Positions 34,414-46,730 of a stretch of DNA of 64,000 nt are shown here, in pieces (the first letter of the stretch is position 1; each line of letters opens with the position of its first letter). A program made the translations under genes and the position numbers. The stretch is taken from positions 19,084 to 83,083 of the forward strand of contig JAJDYN010000035.1 of assembly GCA_022825135.1 (NCBI GenBank), written 5' to 3'. Under the pieces are notes generated by a model that was given only the letters and a program-made list of their open reading frames with translations, was not told the DNA's origin and made no database searches. The DNA is from Gemmatimonadota bacterium. GTDB lineage: Bacteria; Gemmatimonadota; Gemmatimonadetes; Longimicrobiales; Gaopeijiaceae.

Positions 34414-34532
34414 CTTCAGTCGCTGACGCGCGGTGCTGCCAGAGTCGGGGACGTACAGCCCGTGACTGCCGCTGGCGCGCGGTGCTGCAGATCGGGGATG
34501 CCATCCTTGTTAATCGGGGATGCCATCCTTGT
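34401..34532 (+). repeat. Two short tandem duplications downstream of the binding-protein gene
   Basis: A unit of about 52 nt begins at 34401 and recurs from 34453 with a few differences, both copies containing the string CGCGGTGCTGC. Directly after it a 20-nt unit, ATCGGGGATGCCATCCTTGT, occurs at 34491-34510 and again at 34513-34532, separated by 2 nt. The first unit includes the stop of the binding-protein gene. Nothing coding is apparent from 34414 to 34611. Confidence 0.7.
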
Positions 34533-34611
34533 ACCTCGTCGATCCGGCCGGAGAACAGAGCTTGGGGCGTCACCGGGGGCGGCTGCGAGCGAACGCCAAG
34601 GTGCTAGGTCG

Positions 34612-36177
34612 TCAAACGAGTGACTCATCGGCGGCTTCCCTGGCAGCGGCGTCGATTTTCCACGGGATGTCGCAGTCGCGGTAAAGAGCGGCCCCGTTGG
34701 AGAGCACGAAACCATCGCCTTTCGCCGGGGCGCCGGGATGCGCCGATGGGAGCGGGGGCAGGTGTGCGGTCCGCGCGACCGGCCTTTTCGGCGCGTCGAC
34801 CAGCATCCTCCCCTTCGGCGTGAAGAACAGCACGGTCCCATCCCCGTTCACGGAGACCTTCACCCGTCCCTCGTGAACCGCGCGATGATGCCGCCGGCAA
34901 AGCAGCAGCGTATTCTGCAGGCTCGTCTCGCCCCCGTCGGCCCAGTGCTTCACGTGATGCGCCTCGGTGAACCGGCATCCGCACCCCGGAAAGCGGCATC
35001 CCCGGTCCCGCTCCTCCAGCGCCCGCCGGATGTGTGGTGGAATCGTACGCGTCCTGCGGCCCACGTTCAGCACCGACCCGTCCATGGCGCGGACCATCGC
35101 GACCACCGAAGCGTCGCACGCCATGCGCCGCGACGTTTCCGCGGAGACGCGGATGCCGTCCAGATCCGAGCGCCCAGGCTCGCCTTCGGCCGCGAGCGTC
35201 ACGGCATCGCAGTGGACCATGACCTGGTAACGCTCGGCGCGGGCGCCGGACTCGACGCGGGGTGACAGGGGCGCTGCATTCGTCGGTTTGGCTCCCGCGG
35301 TTCCGGCAGACTCTTCCAGTAGGATTGATCTGGATCCGGTCGTCCAAACGCCGTCCAGTTCATCGAGGTGGCCACCCGCCGCATCCACATCGCCAGTCCG
35401 TTCACGAGCTTCGCCTCCTCCGAACCCCGCCGCCAGCGCCCGCTCCGCCAGCAGCCCCACCGCATCCGCCCGGCGCTGCTTCGGCCTGGGACGCGTGTTG
35501 CCGTCATCGCCCCCGTGACTAACGGCGCCCGCACCGCCCTCGTCACCACCGGCGCCCGCACCGCCCTCGCACCGGAACAGCGCATCCGACGCCGCCTCCA
35601 CTGCCCGCATCAGCACCGCCCCCGCTTCCGGCTCGAGCCGCCCCTTCACCACGTACATGCCGTCCCCGTCCACGAACACCGAAAACGTCCGGCTGCGGCG
35701 CCGGGCCTGCTCTGCCGTCAGTTCCTCATCGCGGGACAGCTTCTTCCACATGCGCAGCGTCCGCTCCAGCCTGGCCGCCGAACTGGCCCGCGCGAACTCG
35801 AGCAGCTCCGCCTCGCGCTCGGGCGTGGCCACGCGCGTGAGCGCCCGCACCTTCGTGTAGGAGATGCTCCCTTCCGCCAGGGCATCCGCCGTCTGTGGCA
35901 GGCTTTCCAGCGCCCGCGCCGCCCGGACCCTTTCCCGCGCGGGGCCGATCTTCATGCCCAGCCGCCACGCGAGCCACTCGGCGCAGGAAGCGTAGCCGCC
36001 GTCCTTCCAGCCGCCCCGGCGGTCGAAGTCCGCGATGAGGGTCATCATCCGCGCCTCGGCGGAGTTGATTCGGGCGGCAAGTTCCGCGATGCGCTCGCCG
36101 AGCCGGTAGAGTTCGTCGTCCTCGGCGGAACAGGGTGCGTTGCGCGCGGCGCGGCCATAGTCTGGAGATGCGATCAT
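34612..36177 (-). CDS. DUF222-HNH endonuclease-like protein (13E12-type)
   Basis: 521 residues. The N-terminal half holds the DUF222 domain (LGERIAELAARINSAEARMM, then the GPARERVRAARALESLPQTADAL region). The C-terminal part carries the HNH motif CRFPGC...FTEAHHVKHWADGGETSLQNTLLLCRRHH with zinc-type cysteine and histidine positions. Between them an acidic and glycine-rich insertion sits at about residues 200-300. Proteins of this type occur in many copies in Actinobacteria and other phyla and are associated with mobile DNA; their own activity is little studied. GGGAG lies 6 nt before the start, and an A/T-rich stretch upstream (36190-36240) may hold the promoter. Confidence 0.88.
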   Translation of the reverse strand: MIASPDYGRAARNAPCSAEDDELYRLGERIAELAARINSAEARMMTLIADFDRRGGWKDGGYASCAEWLAWRLGMKIGPARERVRAARALESLPQTADALAEGSISYTKVRALTRVATPEREAELLEFARASSAARLERTLRMWKKLSRDEELTAEQARRRSRTFSVFVDGDGMYVVKGRLEPEAGAVLMRAVEAASDALFRCEGGAGAGGDEGGAGAVSHGGDDGNTRPRPKQRRADAVGLLAERALAAGFGGGEARERTGDVDAAGGHLDELDGVWTTGSRSILLEESAGTAGAKPTNAAPLSPRVESGARAERYQVMVHCDAVTLAAEGEPGRSDLDGIRVSAETSRRMACDASVVAMVRAMDGSVLNVGRRTRTIPPHIRRALEERDRGCRFPGCGCRFTEAHHVKHWADGGETSLQNTLLLCRRHHRAVHEGRVKVSVNGDGTVLFFTPKGRMLVDAPKRPVARTAHLPPLPSAHPGAPAKGDGFVLSNGAALYRDCDIPWKIDAAAREAADESLV

Positions 36178-36537
36178 CGGTTGCTCCCGAATATCGAGTT
36201 ATTGTTGATGACTTGTGTACAAATATAACGGCACTGAAATCGACCTCTCAGGATGCCCCGTAGTGGCCGAAGTGGGGCCGGGAGACCATCGCAGGAGGAA
36301 ACGGCCCGCGAAGGCTTTCAGACGACCGGTCAGCGCCCCTGCTGGACTATGGAATGCGGGATATTGGATCCTGCCGAAGAGCGGGTGCGAAACTCGTCAA
36401 TGGCAGATCGGGACGCGCGCATGCGAAGCCGCGCCACGCTTGGCAGACCGTCCGTCTGGGCTGCCCGTCGAGCGGCTCTCCGGTGGTCAGGCCCGAATGG
36501 TGCCGGTGATCGGGCCGGGCTGGTGCCGTTGACCCCT
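36178..36537. other. Intergenic region of about 360 nt
   Basis: It lies between the DUF222-HNH start and the ggt stop. The side nearest the HNH gene is A/T-rich and contains, on the minus strand, TATATTTG (complement of about 36223-36230), a TAnnTTTG element. The rest is GC-rich, with no open frame carrying a plausible start, and no tRNA or hairpin of note. I see no further function. Confidence 0.5.
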
Positions 36538-40409
<3,872 letters not shown>

Positions 40410-40463
40410 CGAGGAGCGCTACCAAGCGCGTGCAGCCAACCTGAGCAGCGGAGGGGCGATATC

Positions 40464-40535
40464 ATGAGAATGAACGGTGAGCCACCGGGAGTCGCCCTGG
40501 TCGCTGGCCTCGGCCCATGTTGCCTACTCGATTGA
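40464..40535 (+). CDS. Possible 23-codon leader ORF upstream of darT
   Basis: A short frame MRMNGEPPGVALVAGLGPCC... with GAGGGG 7 nt before its ATG. Its stop overlaps the beginning of the darT reading frame, as TTGA at 40532-40535, where TTG is an alternative darT start. darT itself has no good ribosome binding site before its ATG at 40517. This arrangement would let darT be translated by coupling. It may also be chance. Confidence 0.3.
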   Translation: MRMNGEPPGVALVAGLGPCCLLD

Positions 40536-41224
40536 GCAAAGCGCGAGTTGATGGCCCTCCAGCCGCCCCGAAGATCTACCATATCGTGCATGTTGATCGC
40601 CTATCCTCGATCATCGCCGACGGATACCTGTGGTGCGATGCTCGTGTCGCAGAGCTGATGCAGCAGGGGAGCAGGATGGGGACCACGATTGGTATGAACA
40701 GCATCAAGGAGCGACGGCTCAACGAGCTTACGCTCACCAGCCACCCCGATCTCTTCGTAGGTCAGTGCGTGCCCTTCTATTTCTGCCCTCGTTCCGTCAT
40801 GCTCTACTTGCTCTACCGAGCGAACCACCGCGAGCTGTCCTACACGGGCGGGCAGGATCTCGTTGTTCACCTTGAGGCCGACCTGCGTCAGTGCGTCGCT
40901 TGGGCTGAGAGCAATCGACTGCGATGGGCCTTCACGCTTACGAACGCAGGATCATGTTACTTCGAAGACCGCTCTGATCTATCGCAGCTTGGTGAGATCG
41001 ATTGGGACGCCGTGAACGCCAATCGCTGGAGCGGTATCGGCATTTCCCGTTCGGTGAAGGAGGGCAAGCAAGCTGAGTTCCTCGTAGAACGGTACTTCCC
41101 TTGGAAGCTGGTTACCCGGATTGGTGTTCGGACGGAGAGTTGCCGTACGCGGGTGAGGGCTGTACTGAGAAGGGCGGACCATCGACCCACTCTAAGCCTA
41201 GCGCCGGAGTGGTACTACGGGTGA
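40517..41224 (+). CDS. darT: DarT-type DNA ADP-ribosyltransferase toxin
   Basis: 235 residues, the DUF4433/DarT fold. The start KIYHIVHVDRLSSIIADGYLWCD holds the NAD-binding His and the substrate helix. GMNSIKERRLNELTL and VGQCVPFYFCPRSVMLYLLYR form the following conserved region. The catalytic glutamate is E187 in KQAEFLVERYFPW. DarT attaches ADP-ribose to bases of single-stranded DNA, blocking replication. The partner antitoxin gene follows after 12 nt. This segment is visibly more A/T-rich than its surroundings, suggesting transfer. The start may be ATG at 40517 or TTG at 40532. Confidence 0.92.
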   Translation: MLPTRLSKARVDGPPAAPKIYHIVHVDRLSSIIADGYLWCDARVAELMQQGSRMGTTIGMNSIKERRLNELTLTSHPDLFVGQCVPFYFCPRSVMLYLLYRANHRELSYTGGQDLVVHLEADLRQCVAWAESNRLRWAFTLTNAGSCYFEDRSDLSQLGEIDWDAVNANRWSGIGISRSVKEGKQAEFLVERYFPWKLVTRIGVRTESCRTRVRAVLRRADHRPTLSLAPEWYYG

Positions 41225-41236
41225 GGAAGGAGTAGC

Positions 41237-42316
41237 GTGTTCGAGTTTAAGACCGGTGACATCCTCGCTGAAGACGCTGACGCCCTCGTCAACACGGTCA
41301 ACTGCGTTGGTGTCATGGGGCGAGGGATCGCGTTGCAATTCAAGAACGCTTATCCGCAGAACTTCAAGGCTTACGCCGCGGCCTGTAAGCGAAAGGAGGT
41401 CCAGCCCGGTCGCATGTTCGTGTTCGAGACCGATGAACTGACTAACCCGCGTTACATCATAAACTTCCCTACCAAGCGGCATTGGCGCGGCAAGAGCCGG
41501 ATGGAGGACATTGACGCAGGGCTACTTGCCCTTCGGAGAGTGATCCGGAAGATGGGGATCCGATCCGTCGCAATTCCTCCATTGGGAACTGGGCTCGGAG
41601 GGTTGGATTGGTACGATGTGCGGTCGCGCATCGAGAAATCGCTGAGGGCTTGTAGCGACCTGAGGATCGTAATCTTCGAACCGCACGATGCACCGGAGCC
41701 GCTGCAGATGGCTCGACAACGATCTGCGCCCAACATGACGCCGGGGAGAGCAGCTTTGGTGGGTTTGATGGATCGTTATCTGGGTGGACTCCTAGACCCT
41801 TTCTTGACGCTGCTCGAAGTACATAAGCTCATGTACTTCATGAAGGCGACTGGTGAACCCTCGCTGGAACGATTGCGGGTCGTAAAGGGGCCATACGGTC
41901 CCTATGCGGAAAACCTCACTCACGTACTTCGCGAGGTTGAGGGCCACTTCATCTCGGGATATCGAGACGGTGGCGATGCGCCGGATAAACAGCTTGAACT
42001 GATACCGGACGGGATAGCGAGCGCGAGTCGATTCTTGGAGGAACATGCGACCACGCGGAAGCGATTTGATCGGGTGGTGGACTTGGTTGCTGGTTTCGAG
42101 TCACCCTACGGCTTGGAGCTCCTGTCGACGCTCCACTGGGTGATTACGCGAGAAACGGATGGTGTTCTGGACGATGCGGTTTCTCGATTCTATGCTTGGA
42201 ATGATCGGAAGAAACGGTTCTCGGTCCGACAAATCCGGCTAGCTGCCCACGTTCTGGCGGAGAAGTCATGGATCGACCATGATCCGTGGTTCGCATTAAC
42301 GACTCGGGTTCCTTGA
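41237..42316 (+). CDS. darG: DarG-type macrodomain antitoxin
   Basis: 359 residues from a GTG at 41237 with GGAAGGAG before it. Residues 1-155 are an ADP-ribosyl hydrolase macrodomain: DALVNTVNCVGVMGRGIALQFK and IPPLGTGLGGLDW, with FPTKRHWRGKSR carrying the lysine used by DarG. The remainder, from about residue 170 (GLMDRYLGGLLDPFLTLLEVHKLMYFM), corresponds to the DarG C-terminal domain, which directly blocks DarT. It removes the ADP-ribose from DNA and neutralises the toxin. Its stop codon lies inside the palindrome before the next gene. Confidence 0.93.
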   Translation: MFEFKTGDILAEDADALVNTVNCVGVMGRGIALQFKNAYPQNFKAYAAACKRKEVQPGRMFVFETDELTNPRYIINFPTKRHWRGKSRMEDIDAGLLALRRVIRKMGIRSVAIPPLGTGLGGLDWYDVRSRIEKSLRACSDLRIVIFEPHDAPEPLQMARQRSAPNMTPGRAALVGLMDRYLGGLLDPFLTLLEVHKLMYFMKATGEPSLERLRVVKGPYGPYAENLTHVLREVEGHFISGYRDGGDAPDKQLELIPDGIASASRFLEEHATTRKRFDRVVDLVAGFESPYGLELLSTLHWVITRETDGVLDDAVSRFYAWNDRKKRFSVRQIRLAAHVLAEKSWIDHDPWFALTTRVP

Positions 42317-42344
42317 AAAATGAGCATCCAGAGTTCATTTTTCA
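42314..42344. promoter_or_regulatory. Perfect 10-bp inverted repeat before the DUF4143 ATPase
   Basis: Arms TGAAAAATGA (42314-42323) and TCATTTTTCA (42335-42344) flank an 11-nt loop. The right arm ends 3 nt before the ATPase ATG at 42348, leaving no room for a separate ribosome binding site. The left arm begins at the darG stop codon. It is a candidate operator or an RNA hairpin controlling initiation. Confidence 0.65.
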
Positions 42345-42347
42345 GGA

Positions 42348-43505
42348 ATGTTGATCCCGAGACCCGCCCACCTGGCCGCCATCGAGCGAAAGCTTGACGA
42401 CAACCCCGTCGTCGCACTCCTGGGGGCGCGACAGGTGGGCAAGACTACGCTCGCCCTGGCACTCGCCGCCAACCGGGAGCGGGTTACGCGTTTCGACCTG
42501 GAGGATCCCCGGGACCTCGCCAGGCTGAACGAGCCGACGCTGGCGCTGGAGCCCCTCCGCGGCCTGGTCATCATCGACGAAATCCAGACCCGTCCGGGAC
42601 TGTTCCCCGTCCTGCGGGTACTCGCGGATCGGAATCCCCTGCCCGCGCGGTTTCTCGTGCTGGGGAGCGCATCGCCCGAGTTGTTGCGGCAAGGTTCGGA
42701 ATCGCTCGCCGGCCGCATCGCGTATCATGAGTTGACCGGCTTCGACCTGGCCGAGGTCGGCGGCGAGCATTGGCGCAAGCTCTGGCTGCGGGGCGGGTTT
42801 CCGCGAGCGTGGCTTGCCGAAGACGACGCCCGCAGCGAGGAATGGCGGAGGGATTTCGTTCGCTCGCTCGCCGGCCGCGATCTCCCGGGACTCGGCATCT
42901 CGTTGCCGCCTGTGCTCCTGCAGGACTTCTGGACCATGCTGGCCCATTACCACGGCCAGACCTGGAACGGGTCGGAGCTGGCGCGCGCGTTCGGGCTGGC
43001 TCACACGACGGTGCGGCGCTACCTGGACCGAATGACCGGAGCATACCTCATGCGACAGCTTCGCCCCTGGCGGGAGAACGTCGCCAAGCGAATCGTCAAG
43101 TCGCCCAAGACGTACATCGCCGACAGCGGCCTGCTCCATGTGTTGCTCGACATCGCGAGCGCGCGGGACCTGGCCAGGCATCCCAAGGTGGGCGCCAGCT
43201 GGGAGGGATTCGCCCTGGAGCAGGTGGTTCGCCGCACCGGAGCTCGGGCGGACGAGTGCTATTTCTGGTCGGTCCATGGGGGACCGGAACTGGATCTGCT
43301 GGTGGTTCGCGGCCGACGCCGGCGCGGCTACGAGTTCAAGCGAACGGACTCGCCCAGGGTCACGTCATCCATGCGCTCCGCGATGAGGGTGCTCGGGCTG
43401 GACGGCATCGATGTGGTTCATGTTGGACAGCACACCTTCGCCCTCGCGGAAGGGATTCGCGCGGTCAGCGGGCGCGACATCCTGACTGAGATCACCCCGC
43501 TGTAG
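42348..43505 (+). CDS. AAA-type ATPase with DUF4143 domain
   Basis: 385 residues, the typical length of the family. The N-terminal ATPase shows Walker A in LLGARQVGKTTLA (residues about 23-35), Walker B in GLVIIDEIQTRP and sensor-like VLGSASPELLR. The C-terminal DUF4143 domain includes the helix-turn-helix-like NGSELARAFGLAHTTVRRYLDRM and the nuclease-like ending YFWSVHGGPELDLLVVRGRRRRGYEFK, which carries the E-x-D/E-x-K type pattern of restriction-like folds. The function of the family is unknown. Base composition is GC-rich, unlike the darTG genes just upstream. Confidence 0.9.
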   Translation: MLIPRPAHLAAIERKLDDNPVVALLGARQVGKTTLALALAANRERVTRFDLEDPRDLARLNEPTLALEPLRGLVIIDEIQTRPGLFPVLRVLADRNPLPARFLVLGSASPELLRQGSESLAGRIAYHELTGFDLAEVGGEHWRKLWLRGGFPRAWLAEDDARSEEWRRDFVRSLAGRDLPGLGISLPPVLLQDFWTMLAHYHGQTWNGSELARAFGLAHTTVRRYLDRMTGAYLMRQLRPWRENVAKRIVKSPKTYIADSGLLHVLLDIASARDLARHPKVGASWEGFALEQVVRRTGARADECYFWSVHGGPELDLLVVRGRRRRGYEFKRTDSPRVTSSMRSAMRVLGLDGIDVVHVGQHTFALAEGIRAVSGRDILTEITPL

Positions 43506-43509
43506 CATT

Positions 43510-46500
43510 CTACCGCCGCCAGGCCTGAGGACCCGGCATTCCCCGGCTGAACAACACCTCGACCCCCGATCCGGCGGCGCCCGCCGCTGCGTCTGCAGCC
43601 ACCTGGTTGGCGGGCGGCGGGTCGCGCAGGATGGCCCGCACCTGTCCGTCGCGGGGGTCGCGCACGATCGCCATCGGGAGGTCGGTCTCGCCGTCCAGGG
43701 TGACGGAACCCCCCGGCCCGGTGAGCGTGATGGTCGCGAGACTGCCCTCCCATCCGGGCCGCACCGGCAGCGCGAAGGCGAAGCTGGAGCTGCCGTCCCC
43801 GTCGGCCACCTCGGGCATGGCGAAGGCCAGGGAGAAGAGCTCGGTTCCGGCGCCGGAGCGCCCGATGAGGCGGTAGGCGCCGCCGGACCGGGGCAGCGAC
43901 GCCGGCGCGTCGACCACGAAGGCGGGTTCCAGGAAGGGCACGGTGTCCGAGCCGATTCCGCCCCACAGGAGGAGGGATCGGGGCGCAGCGGAGGCCAGCG
44001 GCGGCGCGTCCAGCGTTGCACTGTCGGCCTCGCTCAGGCGGAAGCGCAGCGCGTTGGTGAAGTGGTAGTCGCTGATCCAGTCGGGGGGGCCGCAATAGGA
44101 CATGAGGTCAGCGGTTGAAGGAGCGACCAGTTCGCCACCCGCGCGCACGTCGTAGCCCCACGCCCCGATCGAGCCGTCCGGGTACGGAAACGAGGGGTCG
44201 GGAGCGCCGGCGCCGCCGCAGGGCGCATGGTGCAGATCCAGGTTGTGGCCGAGTTCGTGGGCGATAATGTCCGCCCGGGGGAACGAGAAATTCGTCCTCC
44301 CGGGCCGATAGGCAACTCCGCCCGCGCCCGTGACCGTCCCTCCCATCATGCCCATGTAGTGGCCCGTGCCGCCCTCCATCGCCCGGATCGCCGCGGACTG
44401 CCGAAGCAGGACGAACGCGCTGTTGCTCGAGCTCACCACGGGTTCGTGCGCCGTCACCCGGATCTCGCCGATCGGAAGAAGATGCAGGTCCCCGAACATC
44501 TCGTGGCTCCCGAGATCCTCTGCCATGGCCCGGGTCACGTCCACCATCGACGAGTCGTGGGTCGCGCTCCACACGAACGGAATCAGCGTCAGGTCGAAGG
44601 GCGGCATCTCCTGGACATCGACTCCCAGACGTCCGGTCTCCGGGATCCGCCTCGCCACGCCCCACCCCGGATCCAGCGTACCCTCCGGATCCACCTCGAT
44701 CACCATCTCCAGTCCCGGCTGCACCACACGGCCCGGTATCGCCGCGTTCGCCGAACTCGACAGGCTGCTCTCGTCCACCTCGGTCGCGATCGGTGTGGAG
44801 GTGCCGGGGATCTCCGCCACATGCGTCTCCCGGCCATCGTGATAGAAGCGGGCCCGAACCGGCGGTATGTCCGCGTCGGCGGCCTGCCGGGCCGTCACGA
44901 ACACACGCAGCAGCGCCTCCCTGCCGGCGACCAGCGGAACGGGAAACTCTCGCGCCTGGACTGCCTGAACCAGGTACGCCGAGGACGGTGCTGCTTCGAG
45001 GCAGGAGGCGATGCGGCGCCTGTAGACCCCCGCCAGCCAGTTCTGGAACGCGAGATCCGCGGGGGCGCACAGGCCGGTTCGCTCCGCCATCAGGCCATCG
45101 AGCCGCAGCTCCGTCAGCTCAACCGGCAGGGGCCCGGACAAGCCGCCGTTGAACGGCAGCCCCAGCTCCCGAAGACTCGACATGCTTCCGAGTTCGGGGG
45201 GTAGCGGGCCTTCGAGGCGGTTGTAGCCCAGAAACAGTTCTTCCAGGGTCGAGAGGTTGCCGAGTTCGGCGGGAATCGCGCCGGACAGCCTGTTCGACGC
45301 CAGGTTCAGCTCTTCGAGGCTCGGAAGGTTGCCGAGCTCCGGTGGAATGGGGCCGGTGAGCCGGTTTTCGCCCAACGACAGGACCCGGAGGCTGTCGAGA
45401 TCGGCGAGTTCGGGCGGGATTGGACCCGTCAGCCTGTTGTCGCTCGCACGAAGTCGTTCCAGGTCGGCGAGGCGTCCGAGCTCGCCCGGAATCAAGCCCG
45501 TGAGATCGTTGCTCCACAGCGACAGGTCCGTAAGGTTGGCGAGGTTGCCCAGCTCCGGCGGGATTGGACCCGTGAGATCGTTTCCCCGGAGAGACAGTTC
45601 CGTCAGGCTGGCGAGAGTGCCGAGTTCGGCCGGGATCGAGCCGGTGAGATCGTTGTTGCCGAGGTACAGTTCCGTCAGGCTGGCCAGGTTGCCGAGTGTG
45701 TTCGGGATCGGGCCCGTGAGATCGTTTCCCCACAGCGACAGGACCGTCAGGCTCGTGAGGTTGCCGAGCGCGGTCGGGATGGAGCCCGTGAGTCCGTTGT
45801 CGCTCAGGGACAGGACCGTGAGGTTGGCGAGATTGCCGAGCCCGGGCGGAAGCGGGCCCGTCAGGTCGTTCCCCCAGAGATACAGTTCCGTCATGTGGGC
45901 GAGGTTGCCGAGCTCCGCGGGGAGTTCACCAGTGAGGGCATTTCCGCCGAGAGCCAGAATCTCGAGACTTGTGAGGTTGGTGAGTGTCGGCGGAATGGCC
46001 CCGGTCAGATTGTTACGCGTAAAGCCCAGATACCGCAGGCTGGCGAGGTTGCCGAGTTCGGCCGGAATCGGGCCGGTGAGATGGTTGTTTCCGAGATCCA
46101 GGGAGACCAGGTAGGGGAGGTATCCCAGTTCGGGGGGAATCGAGCCCGAAAGGCCATGCGGTATCGGCAGCCGGGCTTCGCTGTCCCACTGGCCCCTCAG
46201 ATCGATGGACTCGACCCGTCCGGCGTCGTCGGTCCGCACCCCGTACCAGTCCCCAAGGGGCATGTCGGTCCCCCAGTTGTCGGCGTCTACCCAGTTCCGG
46301 CCGTCCGTCGCGTTGTAGAGCGCCGCCAGCGCAGCCCGCTCCGTGACCTCGAATACGACCACCGTGGCGCGCCCGGACGCGGATCCGGCCGTGCCCGTGA
46401 TCGTCGCCGCGCCGTCAGCGATGGCCGTCACCAGCCCGGACCCGTCCACCGACGCGACCGACGCGTCATCGCTCGACCAGGAAATGGAGACGTCGGTCAT

Positions 46501-46710
46501 CAGCCGGGCCCTCTGGTCGCGGACCTGCGCCCGGAGCTGCACGGTCGCGCCCAGAGCCGATAGCCGGGTGAGTTCAGGAGCGACCCAGACCACCGTCGGC
46601 CGCGGTGGATCGGGGGGTGGAGGCTCCGCGGTCCCGTCTCCGCACGCATACGCCCACAGAGCGGTGGACAGCGTCGCCGCGACGAGCGAGAAAAGTCGAT
46701 GACGCCTCAT
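43510..46710 (-). CDS. Secreted LRR-metzincin fusion lipoprotein
   Basis: 1066 residues from the ATG at 46708-46710; a longer upstream frame lacks a signal. The lipobox is WAYACGDG. A BIG2-type Ig domain (about 40-125) precedes about 15 leucine-rich repeats of 24 residues (about 180-540), of the plant-like type LTGPIPxELGNLxSLxxLxL. The C-terminal half contains a zinc motif H818-E819-L-G-H822-x5-H828 in HELGHNLDLHH and a Met-turn-like LMSYCG, as in metzincins (M66-like). The final beta domain may be a sorting domain. It is the third of three minus-strand secreted genes, 20 nt after the metallo-beta-lactamase-fold gene. Confidence 0.87.
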   Translation of the reverse strand: MRRHRLFSLVAATLSTALWAYACGDGTAEPPPPDPPRPTVVWVAPELTRLSALGATVQLRAQVRDQRARLMTDVSISWSSDDASVASVDGSGLVTAIADGAATITGTAGSASGRATVVVFEVTERAALAALYNATDGRNWVDADNWGTDMPLGDWYGVRTDDAGRVESIDLRGQWDSEARLPIPHGLSGSIPPELGYLPYLVSLDLGNNHLTGPIPAELGNLASLRYLGFTRNNLTGAIPPTLTNLTSLEILALGGNALTGELPAELGNLAHMTELYLWGNDLTGPLPPGLGNLANLTVLSLSDNGLTGSIPTALGNLTSLTVLSLWGNDLTGPIPNTLGNLASLTELYLGNNDLTGSIPAELGTLASLTELSLRGNDLTGPIPPELGNLANLTDLSLWSNDLTGLIPGELGRLADLERLRASDNRLTGPIPPELADLDSLRVLSLGENRLTGPIPPELGNLPSLEELNLASNRLSGAIPAELGNLSTLEELFLGYNRLEGPLPPELGSMSSLRELGLPFNGGLSGPLPVELTELRLDGLMAERTGLCAPADLAFQNWLAGVYRRRIASCLEAAPSSAYLVQAVQAREFPVPLVAGREALLRVFVTARQAADADIPPVRARFYHDGRETHVAEIPGTSTPIATEVDESSLSSSANAAIPGRVVQPGLEMVIEVDPEGTLDPGWGVARRIPETGRLGVDVQEMPPFDLTLIPFVWSATHDSSMVDVTRAMAEDLGSHEMFGDLHLLPIGEIRVTAHEPVVSSSNSAFVLLRQSAAIRAMEGGTGHYMGMMGGTVTGAGGVAYRPGRTNFSFPRADIIAHELGHNLDLHHAPCGGAGAPDPSFPYPDGSIGAWGYDVRAGGELVAPSTADLMSYCGPPDWISDYHFTNALRFRLSEADSATLDAPPLASAAPRSLLLWGGIGSDTVPFLEPAFVVDAPASLPRSGGAYRLIGRSGAGTELFSLAFAMPEVADGDGSSSFAFALPVRPGWEGSLATITLTGPGGSVTLDGETDLPMAIVRDPRDGQVRAILRDPPPANQVAADAAAGAAGSGVEVLFSRGMPGPQAWRR
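45100..46180 (-). repeat. 72-bp periodic coding repeat (leucine-rich repeat array)
   Basis: About 15 units of 72 nt encode 24-residue LRRs. Several units are highly similar at the DNA level, particularly around LGNLASLTEL and NDLTGPIP. This similarity implies recent unit duplication or gene conversion. It is coding, not a CRISPR array. Confidence 0.85.
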
Positions 46711-46730
46711 CCCCGGCGTCCTTCGGATGC

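Noticed and set aside
36215..36532. A 105-codon frame in the HNH-ggt gap
   Set aside because: It has no ribosome binding site and low-complexity Arg/Pro content; no homologous motif was seen.
45100..46180. Regular repeats that look like a CRISPR array
   Set aside because: The period is 72 nt without unique spacers and the repeats are in frame as LRRs.
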